A stretch of 64,000 bases of DNA from Acidimicrobiales bacterium. GTDB taxonomy: Bacteria; Actinomycetota; Acidimicrobiia; Acidimicrobiales; UBA8190. The position numbers and the translations under genes are program-made. Below the pieces are notes generated by a model. The model did not search any database. It saw only the letters and a list, made by a program, of their open reading frames with translations, and had not been told where the DNA came from. The stretch spans positions 1 through 64,000 of the forward strand of contig DATKSK010000068.1 in the NCBI GenBank assembly GCA_035531755.1. The letters are read 5' to 3'. Positions 17,465-25,770 of this stretch are shown piece by piece; the first letter of the stretch is position 1, and the number at the start of each line of letters is the position of its first letter.

Positions 17465-18730
17465 TCACGGTGCGTCGAGCGGGTACTGCTCGAGGATCGA
17501 ACGGGCCGCCTGCAGGCCCAGGAACTCGTTGACCCCGTCCTCGATCAACGACGCCCGGGCGTCGCGCACGTACTTCTCGAGGGGAAGCTCCCTCGACAGG
17601 CCGATCCCCCCGAGCACCTGCACGGCCTCGTTGGCCACCTGAAAGGCGCTCTGCGTGCAGGTCACCTTCGAGGCGATCGAGTACGCCAGGTCCGGCGGGA
17701 AGGCCCGGCTGTTGTGGACGAGGGCGGCGCGCGACAGTGCCCGGGCCTGCTCGACGGCCGCGAACATGGCGAACAGCTTCCCCTGCACGAGCTGGTGCTC
17801 GGCGATCGGGCGGCCACCTTGGGTGCGGACCTTGGCGTAGGCCAGGGCCTCCTCCATCGCGGCGCGCGCCAGGCCGGTGAAGATGGCGCCCATCCCGGCG
17901 TTGGCGAGGGACAGCACGCTGGCAAGCACGAGCGGGTACAGATCGGGGCCGACCAGCAGGTAGTCGGCGGGGATCCGGGCCCCGTCGAAGCGGATGCCCC
18001 CCTGGTTGAGGTCGCGCTGTCCCAGCTTGTCGAGCGCCGGGCCGCGCTCGATCCCGGGGCGGTCGAGCGGGACCATGGCCACCCCACCGCCGGCGGGCTC
18101 CGTCGGCGGCGCCACCGTGCAGAACAGCAGGGCGTGCGTGGCGATCGTGCCGTTGGACACCCATGCCGCCTTCTCGCCGGTGATGACCCACTCGTCCCCG
18201 TCGGCCACCGCCAGGCACGACCCGGCGGCCCGGGCCCGGGTGAAGGCGTCCGTGCTGACGTCGAGGGTGTCGGAGCCGTGAGAAGGCTCGGTGATGGCCC
18301 AACAGCCGACGTACCGAGCCTCGCGATCGGCCACGAACGGGGCCACGACCTCGTCGAGCAACCGGTGGTTGCCCGTCATGTCCGCCACCGTGGCGGTGAA
18401 CTCGAAGGGCAGGGCGGCGACGCCCAGTCCGGCGGCGAGGCCGGCGCTGCCCCATCCGAGCTCCTCCAGGACGAGGTGGCGGGTGAGTCCGTCGAGCCCC
18501 GACCCGCCGTGGCCGGCGGCCAGTCCCGCCGTGTGGTTCCCGAGCTCGTACCACGAGCGAAAGACGTCCCACAACGGGGATCCCGCCGCCGCCACCTGGT
18601 CGGGTGCCATCCGGTCCAGGCGGGTGGCCGCCGGACGCAGGACCCCCGCCGCGAAGCCGTGGGTGGCGATCCGGATCTCGCACTGGTCGGGGGTGAGGTC
18701 GGGGTCGAGCTCGAGGTACATGGTCCTCAC
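17465..18730 (-). CDS. Acyl-CoA dehydrogenase family protein
   Basis: This 421-residue flavoprotein has the acyl-CoA dehydrogenase architecture: an N-terminal helical domain, a beta domain with the FAD/substrate motif CWAITEPSHGSD, and a C-terminal helical domain with AEHQLVQGKLF and QVLGGIGLSRE. The C-terminal segment reads SLIEDGVNEFLGLQ where many members have EGTNEI, so the catalytic base may be placed differently. GTG at 18730, six bases after GAGGGGG, is the likely start; ATG at 18721 is an alternative. The WS/DGAT gene ends 27 bases upstream on the same strand, so the two could share a transcript. Confidence 0.92.
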   Translation of the reverse strand: MRTMYLELDPDLTPDQCEIRIATHGFAAGVLRPAATRLDRMAPDQVAAAGSPLWDVFRSWYELGNHTAGLAAGHGGSGLDGLTRHLVLEELGWGSAGLAAGLGVAALPFEFTATVADMTGNHRLLDEVVAPFVADREARYVGCWAITEPSHGSDTLDVSTDAFTRARAAGSCLAVADGDEWVITGEKAAWVSNGTIATHALLFCTVAPPTEPAGGGVAMVPLDRPGIERGPALDKLGQRDLNQGGIRFDGARIPADYLLVGPDLYPLVLASVLSLANAGMGAIFTGLARAAMEEALAYAKVRTQGGRPIAEHQLVQGKLFAMFAAVEQARALSRAALVHNSRAFPPDLAYSIASKVTCTQSAFQVANEAVQVLGGIGLSRELPLEKYVRDARASLIEDGVNEFLGLQAARSILEQYPLDAP

Positions 18731-18757
18731 AGCGTGCCCCCTCGGCCACGCCCGACG

Positions 18758-20233
18758 TCAGGGGCCAAGGTCCCCATCGCGCCCGGCGCCGGTGGCGGCC
18801 GAGGCGCTGTGATCTCGGAAGGAGACCGACCGCGCCCGGACGGCCAGTTCCCGAATCGCCTCGACGAACCCCCTGCCGACCTCTCCGACGCACGGCACCA
18901 ATTCGGGACACGCCATGATGCCGACATTCAGATGGTTGGCCTCGGAGAGCACGGTGAGGTTGAGGGCCGTGCCCTCCATCACCGGCCCCATGGGAAAGAT
19001 GCCGGCGACCCGTGCCCCGGCGCAATACAGGTCGATCGGCGGCCCCGGCACGTTCGACACGATCAGGTTGAATACCGGCGGGTGCAACCGAGCGAGCTTC
19101 AATCCGCAGTACAGGCGGGCGGCCGTCTTGGCCACCGTCGGAGGCAGGAATCCCACCAGGTTCTCCAGCGACTGTGGCCCGAACGCCGAGTGCAGCGCTT
19201 TGGAGGCCACAGCCCGGGCATGGACGGCCTGGAGTCGTTCGACAGGGTCATCAGGTTCGAGGGGTAGGGGAACCATCATGGTGGAAACCCGGTTCCCGAG
19301 CTCCGTACCCCCGTTGTCAGGGCCTTCTGCTCGGACGTTCACGGGGACCGCCGCGATCAGCGGTCGAGCGACCGGGGCCTGACGGGCGGTGAAGTACGCG
19401 CGCAGGGCGGTTGCGGTGGCGGCCAGCACCACGTCGTTGATCGTGGTGCCGAACGCCCGGCGGATCTCCCGTACCTCGTCGAGGTCGACGCGCGTGAGAC
19501 TGACCGACCGATTCGGGGTGATCGCGCCGTTCAGACTGGTGCGTGGCGCCGTCAGCGGTGCCGATGTTCCGGCGGCGCGTTGCTCCATCCATGTACGCGC
19601 CGTGTCGACCAGGCCCCCCGCCGTCTGGGCCATGGCGCGCGGCGCTTCCCAGAGAGACCGGGGGAGCGACATCACGGAGCGGGCCGCCAACAGCGGCGGA
19701 GAGGGGATCTTGTCCGGCCGCCACGGTGTCGGTTCCGGTGGGACCTCGCCGACGGCAGGCGTCAGATCGAACAATGACGCCATGAGGTCGCCTCCGGCCC
19801 CTCCATCCATCATGGAGTGATGCAGCTTCGTGACGAGTGCGACCGTGCGGTCGTCGAGGCCTTCGACCACCCACATCTCCCAGAGGGGCCGGCGGCGGTC
19901 GAGGGGCCGGCCGGCCACGTCGCCGACGAACCGCTCGAGGTCGGTCCAGGTGACCGGCGTGCCGAGCGGCGCACGGCTGACGTGATCCGACAGCTCGAAG
20001 TCCGGGTCCTCTATCCACACCGGGTGGCCGGTGCCCCCGGGCGGAACGACGACGCGGCGGCGGAGCGGCGCGATGAGGTGGATCCGCTGTGCCAGCGCGG
20101 TCCGGATGCCCTCGACGTCGATCCCGTGGGGAAGGCCCGATCCGTCGAGCACCAGCACGCCGACGACGTGCATGTGCATCGTCGGTGTCTCGAAGTAGAG
20201 AAACGCAGCATCCATGCCTGTCATCTGTTGCAT
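18758..20233 (-). CDS. WS/DGAT wax ester synthase / diacylglycerol acyltransferase
   Basis: This 491-residue protein makes neutral lipid (triacylglycerol or wax ester) from acyl-CoA. The catalytic motif is HHSMMDGG (HHxxxDG, near residue 130). Family signatures include MDAAFLYFETPTMHMH at the N-terminus, PVWIEDPDF, and the C-terminal NLIVSNVPGP. ATG at 20233 follows AAGGAG at the correct distance. A near-perfect DosR-like box lies 98-117 bases upstream (20331-20350). In M. tuberculosis the main dormancy triacylglycerol synthase tgs1 (Rv3130c) is a DosR target, so hypoxic induction is a plausible inference. A second WS/DGAT is at 40457-41845. Confidence 0.95.
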   Translation of the reverse strand: MQQMTGMDAAFLYFETPTMHMHVVGVLVLDGSGLPHGIDVEGIRTALAQRIHLIAPLRRRVVVPPGGTGHPVWIEDPDFELSDHVSRAPLGTPVTWTDLERFVGDVAGRPLDRRRPLWEMWVVEGLDDRTVALVTKLHHSMMDGGAGGDLMASLFDLTPAVGEVPPEPTPWRPDKIPSPPLLAARSVMSLPRSLWEAPRAMAQTAGGLVDTARTWMEQRAAGTSAPLTAPRTSLNGAITPNRSVSLTRVDLDEVREIRRAFGTTINDVVLAATATALRAYFTARQAPVARPLIAAVPVNVRAEGPDNGGTELGNRVSTMMVPLPLEPDDPVERLQAVHARAVASKALHSAFGPQSLENLVGFLPPTVAKTAARLYCGLKLARLHPPVFNLIVSNVPGPPIDLYCAGARVAGIFPMGPVMEGTALNLTVLSEANHLNVGIMACPELVPCVGEVGRGFVEAIRELAVRARSVSFRDHSASAATGAGRDGDLGP

Positions 20234-20330
20234 GCGACGGCTCCTTCGGGCAGCCTCCCACCCCCGCAACGTCCACCCACCGCCATCTGTGGATCCATCA
20301 CCGCAGCATCAGCCCTGCCCCACGAGGTCA

Positions 20331-20350
20331 GTAGGGACCAAGGTCCCGAC
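20331..20350. promoter_or_regulatory. DosR-like box upstream of WS/DGAT
   Basis: GTAGGGACCAAGGTCCCGAC is a perfect 14-base palindrome core (GGGACC-AA-GGTCCC). The established M. tuberculosis DosR consensus is TTSGGGACTWWAGTCCCSAA. The site sits about 100 bases before the leftward WS/DGAT start, inside the 170-base gap that follows the radical SAM gene. It is the best single match in the window. Confidence 0.65.
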
Positions 20351-20403
20351 TTTCCACAGGCCATGACCCCGGTCCACGCGGCGGTCGCCGGTCGTGGACG
20401 AGA

Positions 20404-21645
20404 TCAGGAGGACCGGTCATGACCTTCCGGGCGCCGGTACCGGCAGGCCGGGTCGTCGGCGAGCGGGTCGCCGGTGGCGGCGTACGCACGCGCTCTCGAC
20501 CCTCCGCACTCGTCGGCGTACTCGCAGCGCCCACACCGTCCGGGGAACCGGGCGCTCCTGATCGCCTGCAGTGTCGGATCGTCGCGGTAGATGTCCAGGA
20601 CCTTCCTGTCGCGCACGGACCCGAGCGCCAGGGGCAGGAAGCCGGCCGGGTACACCCCACCGTCGTGGCCCACGAACACGATGCCCTTGCCGTCACGTGT
20701 CGCCACCGTCGGGGCGAGCACCGGGGACCTCGGCTCGCCCATGTGCGCCCGCAGGCGCCCCCGCAGCTCCCGGTAGAGCGGCCCGAGCCCGAACGCGAGT
20801 GCGGGGTCGAGACCCGGGTCGGCTCGCTTCGAGCGCAGGTCGCGGACCCGGCGGAAGAAGGGCGCCTCCACCGTCCGCACCGTCATCCCGTACTGGGCGG
20901 CGTCGACGAGGAAGTGACAGACGTCCTCGTACTCGTCGCCCTCGATCTCGGCGACCTGGTGCCCCCGTCCGACACCGATGAGGAAGAAGACCTCCCAGGT
21001 CTTCACGTCGAGGCCGATCAGCAGCGCCGCCATGTCGGCGAGCTCCCCGACGTTCTGGGCCATGACCGCCGAATTGACCTGGACGGCGAAGCCGCACTGC
21101 TGGAGCAGGCCGATGGCGCTGATGGTCGCAGCGAAGTGGCCCGGCACCTGTCGGACCCGTTCGTGGGTCCCGGCGACGGCCCCGTCCAGGCTGAGCGAGG
21201 CACTGCGCACGCCGTTGGCGCGCAACATCGAGAGCACCCCCGCGTTCAGGCTGGGAGAGACCGATGGCGAGATCGCGACCGGCACGGCCACGCTCTTGGC
21301 GTACGCGGTCAGCTCTCCGAGGTCCCGGCGCTGCAGGCAGTCACCACCGGTCAGGATCAGCACGGGGGTGGGCCGCGGGGCCGCGGCGAGCTCGTCGATG
21401 ACGGCCATGGCCTCTTCGGTGCTGAGCTCGTCGGGCGCGGGGTGGCACTGGGCGGTGGCGCGGCAGTGCACGCACGCCAGGGGGCAGGCCTTGGTGGTCT
21501 CCCAGAAGACCAGGCGCGGCACCCGGTCAAGGTCCATGACCCGGCGGCGGCCCGTGACGCTCTCCTCCCCGGGAACGACGTCCCTGGTCGCGACGGCCCC
21601 AAGAACGACGTCCCTGGTCGCGACACCCAGACTGCCTGTGGTCAT
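20404..21645 (-). CDS. Radical SAM/SPASM domain protein
   Basis: This protein of about 413 residues has a radical SAM core with CPLACVHC (CxxxCxxC cluster ligands, near residue 55) preceded by LVFWETTKA. Its C-terminal SPASM region is rich in cysteines (CGRCEYADECGG and a later DPAC), expected to bind extra iron-sulfur clusters. The layout matches heme- and peptide-modifying families (AhbD/NirJ-like, or TIGR04053-type). ATG at 21645 has GGAGGG only two bases upstream, so a start at 21537 (MDLDRVPRLV) is possible; the extra N-terminus holds a 10-residue direct repeat. A DosR-like box lies upstream at 21701-21720. No precursor peptide was found beside it. Confidence 0.88.
   Translation of the reverse strand: MTTGSLGVATRDVVLGAVATRDVVPGEESVTGRRRVMDLDRVPRLVFWETTKACPLACVHCRATAQCHPAPDELSTEEAMAVIDELAAAPRPTPVLILTGGDCLQRRDLGELTAYAKSVAVPVAISPSVSPSLNAGVLSMLRANGVRSASLSLDGAVAGTHERVRQVPGHFAATISAIGLLQQCGFAVQVNSAVMAQNVGELADMAALLIGLDVKTWEVFFLIGVGRGHQVAEIEGDEYEDVCHFLVDAAQYGMTVRTVEAPFFRRVRDLRSKRADPGLDPALAFGLGPLYRELRGRLRAHMGEPRSPVLAPTVATRDGKGIVFVGHDGGVYPAGFLPLALGSVRDRKVLDIYRDDPTLQAIRSARFPGRCGRCEYADECGGSRARAYAATGDPLADDPACRYRRPEGHDRSS
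21573..21624. repeat. 22-bp direct repeat, 30-bp period, inside radical SAM N-terminus
   Basis: The 22-base sequence at 21573-21594 recurs exactly at 21603-21624. The 30-base period keeps frame and gives two copies of VATRDVV in the protein's N-terminal extension. If the true start is the downstream ATG at 21537, the repeat lies in the 5' leader instead. Confidence 0.7.
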
Positions 21646-21700
21646 GGCCCTCCGTCCGCACCGGATCTCCACCAGACTCCGCGTCTCGGAGGAGGGTTCA

Positions 21701-21720
21701 TAGGGCAGAAGGTCCCAACA
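21701..21720. promoter_or_regulatory. DosR-like box upstream of radical SAM gene
   Basis: TAGGGCAGAAGGTCCCAACA reads, on the other strand, as TGTTGGGAC-CTTC-TGCCCTA, matching the window's GGGAC-N4-KGCCCTA pattern. It ends 56 bases before the leftward radical SAM start (ATG at 21645) and just beyond the membrane-protein stop. A second symmetric element, GTGGGTCCCAC, follows at 21726-21736. Confidence 0.55.
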
Positions 21721-21752
21721 CTCGTGTGGGTCCCACCGCGAACGACGGTCTG

Positions 21753-22448
21753 CTAGAGCCAACCCGCGAGCGCGAGACAGACGCCCAGTACCACATCGAT
21801 GCCCGCCACCGTCCCCACGACAGCCATCTGCCGGCGGTGATCCTGTCCCATGTCGAAGACCCACGCCGCCATCGCATAGAACGTCATGTACCCGAAGATC
21901 ACGATGAGTGGGACGAACGGAACATTCCAGAACCAGTACTCCCAGTGGAAGTAGCCGGTGGCGTGAAGGAGGATCTCGACCGCCACGGACAGGCACGAGA
22001 AGCCGAACACGAACACCCAACGGTTGGGAATGCCCAGCACACGCAGCTTGGGGTCAGGAGGAAGCATCTTCACGAACACGACACCGGCAATCAGGAAGAA
22101 GAGCGTGAGCTCGATGGTGAGCCCGATGAGGATGAGGTAGCTGGTGTGACCGGTCACGGTCCACAGCGCGGCACGGTCGGAGATGTGGAGCACAGCGGAG
22201 TTGGCCAGCTCGTTGAACCAATCCATGCACCAGAGCGACAATCCCGCCAGGACGATGTCCCATCGTCGGCGCTCGACCTCCACTGCATAGACGTAGAACA
22301 CCATGGCGAGCAGGAAGACCGTCGACCATTGGAAGGCCACGGGATCGCGGAGCATCTGCTCGGCTTGCCGGGTGAACCAGGTGATCGCGCCCAGAGGCAC
22401 CGGCATTCCCCAGGATGCTAGATCTCCCGACCCTGGTGGCGTCGTCAT
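21753..22448 (-). CDS. Integral membrane protein, function unknown
   Basis: This 231-residue protein has about six hydrophobic helices (for example STVFLLAMVFYVYAVEV, YLILIGLTIELTLFFLIAGV, MAVVGTVAGIDVVLGVCLALAG) with conserved-looking aromatic and acidic residues in between (WCMDWFNELANSA, HATGYFHWEYWFW). It is not a transporter family I can name. It lies directly upstream of the radical SAM gene on the same strand, with the DosR-like box in the gap, so the two may or may not be co-transcribed. ATG at 22448. Confidence 0.75.
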   Translation of the reverse strand: MTTPPGSGDLASWGMPVPLGAITWFTRQAEQMLRDPVAFQWSTVFLLAMVFYVYAVEVERRRWDIVLAGLSLWCMDWFNELANSAVLHISDRAALWTVTGHTSYLILIGLTIELTLFFLIAGVVFVKMLPPDPKLRVLGIPNRWVFVFGFSCLSVAVEILLHATGYFHWEYWFWNVPFVPLIVIFGYMTFYAMAAWVFDMGQDHRRQMAVVGTVAGIDVVLGVCLALAGWL

Positions 22449-22644
22449 CAGGAAGCGGCTCGGGCCGATGGCGCACGCCGTCGGGTGCGGGAACGGGTGT
22501 GCCAGCGGAACACCTGACTCTGGAAGCAGTCCGTGCGAGCGATCAGGCGGCTACCGGCCGAGGGGCACCGTGCCCGCGTCGACCGGCCGGTGGCTAGGGT
22601 TCCCCCTGCCGGGTGAGGGGCGAGAGCACGAGGACGACGCCAGC

Positions 22645-23517
22645 ATGGAGAACGACAGGCGACCGGGGGAGGACGCCGCGCAGGCCGACCACATCCATTT
22701 CCGCGTGGACCCACGCACCACACTGGCCGTGCTGACCGGTCACCGGCGGCGCTTCGGGTCCACGGTGGCCACGCTCACCGTCGACGAGCTGGCGGCACCG
22801 TCGCGCTGCCGGGGATGGACCGTGGCCGACGTCCTGCGCCACCTCGTCTGGGTCGATGCCACCATGGGGCGGCTGTGGGCCGGCGACGAATCCCCGGTGG
22901 AGGGCTTCGATCCCCGCACCACCCCCGACGAGTCGGTACGCGCCGACCGGGCTGTGCCCGACGAGGAGTTCCAGCGGCGCTACCTGTCGTCGACCGAGGC
23001 CATGATCGTCGAGCTGGAGTCGGCCGACGCGCCGGGTTTCGGCCGTCCCAGCCTGTCGCCTGCCGGCCGCGTGCCGTGGTGGATGAGCGTCATGCACCTC
23101 GGGTGGGATTCGACCGTTCACGAACGCGACGTGCTGGCGCCCTTGGGTCGCACCGTCGACGCGGTGCCCGGTGAAGCGCAGCTGTGCCTCGGCTACTCGC
23201 TCGTGCTGGCCTCGCTGTTCGACAGGAAGGGCCCGTTGAACGTGCGGATCGGGACGACTCGACTCCGGCGCGACGGCGGGCCCGTGACCGTGGAGGCGAC
23301 GGACGCAGGCCCCGACCTGGAGGGTGCCGACGACGGCACCGTCGTGTTGACCGGTGATCCCGTGGCCACCGTCGATGCCCTGTGCGGGCGTGGTTCGCTG
23401 ACCGACGCGCTCAGCGGAGATGCGGCTGTCATCGGTCGACTGGACGGGCTGGCCCGGTACTTCGCCGCCAGCGGCCAGTCCCCCGGACAAGTCGTGCGGG
23501 CACGCCGTCGGCGCTGA
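22645..23517 (+). CDS. Maleylpyruvate isomerase / DinB-fold mycothiol-dependent family protein
   Basis: This 290-residue protein begins with the four-helix MDMPI N-terminal domain: LAAPSRCRGWTVADVLRHLVW (described in two parts, about residues 50-71) and WMSVMHLGWDSTVHERD, which supplies candidate metal-binding histidines. A smaller C-terminal domain follows, with the GDPVATVDALCGR pattern. In actinobacteria such proteins use mycothiol for isomerisation or conjugation, but many have no assigned substrate. ATG at 22645 is the likely start. Formate dehydrogenase follows 21 bases after the stop on the same strand. Confidence 0.85.
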   Translation: MENDRRPGEDAAQADHIHFRVDPRTTLAVLTGHRRRFGSTVATLTVDELAAPSRCRGWTVADVLRHLVWVDATMGRLWAGDESPVEGFDPRTTPDESVRADRAVPDEEFQRRYLSSTEAMIVELESADAPGFGRPSLSPAGRVPWWMSVMHLGWDSTVHERDVLAPLGRTVDAVPGEAQLCLGYSLVLASLFDRKGPLNVRIGTTRLRRDGGPVTVEATDAGPDLEGADDGTVVLTGDPVATVDALCGRGSLTDALSGDAAVIGRLDGLARYFAASGQSPGQVVRARRRR

Positions 23518-23538
23518 ACACCACCACGAGGAGGAACC

Positions 23539-24738
23539 ATGGCCAAGATCGTGTGCGTGCTCTACGAGGACCCCGTCGACGGCTATCCCGACAGCTACCC
23601 GCGTGACGGGCTGCCTGTGCTCCACGGCTACCCCGACGGCCAGACCCTGCCGAGCCCGCAGGCCGTCGACTTCACCCCGGGCGCCCTGCTGGGCAGCGTG
23701 TCGGGCGAGCTCGGGCTGCGACCCTTCCTGGAGGCCGCCGGGCACACCCTGGTGGTCACCGCGGACAAGGACAGTGCCGACTCGGTGTTCGACCGCGAGC
23801 TGCCCGACGCCGACGTGGTCATATCCCAGCCCTTCTGGCCCGCCTACCTGACCGCGCAGCGCATCGCCCGCGCCCCGAAGCTGAGGCTCGCCATCACCGC
23901 CGGGATCGGATCCGACCACGTCGACCTGCAGGCGGCCATCGACGCCGGCATCACCGTGGCCGAGGTGACCTACTGCAACAGCATCAGCGTGGCCGAGCAC
24001 GTCGTCATGACGATCCTTTCGCTGGTCCGCAATTACATCCCGTCGTACCAGTGGGTGACCCGCGGCGGGTGGAACATCGCCGACTGCGTGAGCCGCTCCT
24101 ACGACCTGGAGGGGATGACGGTGGGGACGGTCGCCGCCGGGCGCATCGGCACAGCCGTGCTGCGCCGCCTGAAGCCCTTCGGCGTCAACCTCTGCTACAC
24201 CGACCGCCACCGGCTGCCCGAGGAGGTCGAGGCCGAGCTCGGCCTCACCTTCCACCCCTCGGCCCGCGACCTCGTCCCGCACTGCGATGTCGTCACCATC
24301 AACGCGCCTCTGCATCCGGAGACCGAGGGGCTCTTCGACGACGAGCTGATCGCATCGATGAAGCGTGGGGCGTACCTCGTCAACACGGCTCGGGCCAAGA
24401 TCTGTGACCGCGACGCCGTGGTGCGGGCCCTCGAGAGCGGGCAGCTCGCCGGCTACGCCGGCGACGTGTGGTTCCCCCAGCCCGCCCCCGAGGACCACCC
24501 GTGGCGGACCATGCCCCATCACGGCATGACGCCGCACATCTCCGGATCGTCACTCTCCGCCCAGGCCCGCTACGCGGCGGGCACCCGCGAGATCCTGGAG
24601 TGCTGGTTCGCCGACCGGCCGATCCGCGACGAGTACCTCATCGTCGACGGCGGCCGGCTGGCGGGCACGGGCGCCCACTCCTACAGCCCCGGCAACGCCA
24701 CCGGTGGGGCGGACGATGCCCAGCGCTTCCGGGCCTGA
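23539..24738 (+). CDS. fdh: NAD-dependent formate dehydrogenase
   Basis: This 399-residue protein matches the metal-free D-2-hydroxyacid-type formate dehydrogenase along its whole length (about 400 in Pseudomonas sp. 101). The NAD-binding loop is AAGRIG. APLHPETEGLFDDE precedes the catalytic arginine region KRGAYLVNTARAKICDRDAV. TPHISGSSLSAQARYA carries the catalytic histidine, and the end reads RPIRDEYLIV. It oxidises formate to CO2 with NAD+ reduction in the cytoplasm. A GGAGGA site precedes the ATG. It lies 21 bases after the MDMPI protein and 74 bases before an alpha/beta hydrolase. It may supply NADH from C1 units under oxygen limitation (inference). Confidence 0.96.
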   Translation: MAKIVCVLYEDPVDGYPDSYPRDGLPVLHGYPDGQTLPSPQAVDFTPGALLGSVSGELGLRPFLEAAGHTLVVTADKDSADSVFDRELPDADVVISQPFWPAYLTAQRIARAPKLRLAITAGIGSDHVDLQAAIDAGITVAEVTYCNSISVAEHVVMTILSLVRNYIPSYQWVTRGGWNIADCVSRSYDLEGMTVGTVAAGRIGTAVLRRLKPFGVNLCYTDRHRLPEEVEAELGLTFHPSARDLVPHCDVVTINAPLHPETEGLFDDELIASMKRGAYLVNTARAKICDRDAVVRALESGQLAGYAGDVWFPQPAPEDHPWRTMPHHGMTPHISGSSLSAQARYAAGTREILECWFADRPIRDEYLIVDGGRLAGTGAHSYSPGNATGGADDAQRFRA

Positions 24739-24812
24739 GTGACCCACCGCCCGGCCCCGGGCGCCAGGCGGACCGACCCGCGCTGCCCGCCCCGACCGTT
24801 CGAGGAGTGAGC

Positions 24813-25631
24813 GTGCCCGAGGTCGAGCTCGACGACGTCACGCTCGTGTACGAGGTCGTCGGCGACGGCAAGCCGCTCCTGCTCGTCGCCGGGTGCGGTC
24901 AGCCTGCGGCGGCATTCCACGTCGGCGTGGCTCCCGCACTCGCCCGGGCCGGCTACCAGGTCATCGTCTTCGACAATCGCGGTGTCGCGCCGAGCTCGAT
25001 GCCACCGGCCCCGTATTCGGTCTCCCAGATGGCCGACGACGCCCTCGGCCTCCTCGACCACCTCGGCATCTCCGACCCGGCGCGGATCGCTGGACACTCG
25101 CTCGGCGGGTGGATCGCTGAGACCCTGATCATCGAGCACCCCGAGCGGGTCCGCGCCGCCGCCCTCATGGGGAGCGCCAATCGCCCCACCTCCTGGGAGA
25201 AAGCCGTCACGAGGCTCGAGCGCGACCTCGCGGCGTCAGCAGTGGCGCTCCCGCGGCTCTACTACGCGCTCGAGACCATCCGATACCTGCCGTACCACGA
25301 TCTCCAGAACGACGACGTGATCGACCGATGGCTGGCGGTCGTCGGTGACATCGAGGAATGGCCGAACCCGGGACGGCTCGGTCAGTACGAAGCAGCCCTC
25401 GCCTGGTCGACCGACCCGGTCCGGACGACGGCGTGGCCTGCGATCACCGTTCCCTGTCTCGTGATGGCGTTCGAGTACGACATCGACTCACCGCCGGCCA
25501 GGGCCCGCGAGGCGGCCGCGGCGATCCCGGGCGCCGAATACGCGGAGATCGCCGGCGCCAGCCACCTCGGCTTCCTCACCCATGTCGGCCCCGTCGCCGA
25601 GGTCCTCGTCGACTACTTCGGCCGCCACTGA
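24813..25631 (+). CDS. Alpha/beta hydrolase
   Basis: This 272-residue alpha/beta hydrolase has the nucleophile elbow GHSLGGW (Ser), an acid in the YDIDSPPARAREA region, and the catalytic histidine in GASHLGF. The oxyanion turn VAGCGQP replaces the usual HG. GTG at 24813 is placed six bases after GAGGAG; GTG at 24807 is also in frame. It follows formate dehydrogenase closely and may share its transcript. Substrate unknown; similar enzymes are esterases, lactonases or C-C hydrolases. Confidence 0.88.
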   Translation: MPEVELDDVTLVYEVVGDGKPLLLVAGCGQPAAAFHVGVAPALARAGYQVIVFDNRGVAPSSMPPAPYSVSQMADDALGLLDHLGISDPARIAGHSLGGWIAETLIIEHPERVRAAALMGSANRPTSWEKAVTRLERDLAASAVALPRLYYALETIRYLPYHDLQNDDVIDRWLAVVGDIEEWPNPGRLGQYEAALAWSTDPVRTTAWPAITVPCLVMAFEYDIDSPPARAREAAAAIPGAEYAEIAGASHLGFLTHVGPVAEVLVDYFGRH

Positions 25632-25770
25632 TTCGCCCGCCACCGATTCGGCCGCCACCGAGCTGAGGCCCGTCGTCTTCCTCGACGTCGCCACCGGGAC
25701 CGGGGGGCTCGGGGTGCGCGACCGGGACCGGGAGTTGTTCGGCCCGATCGGGTGATGAGACACTCGGAAC

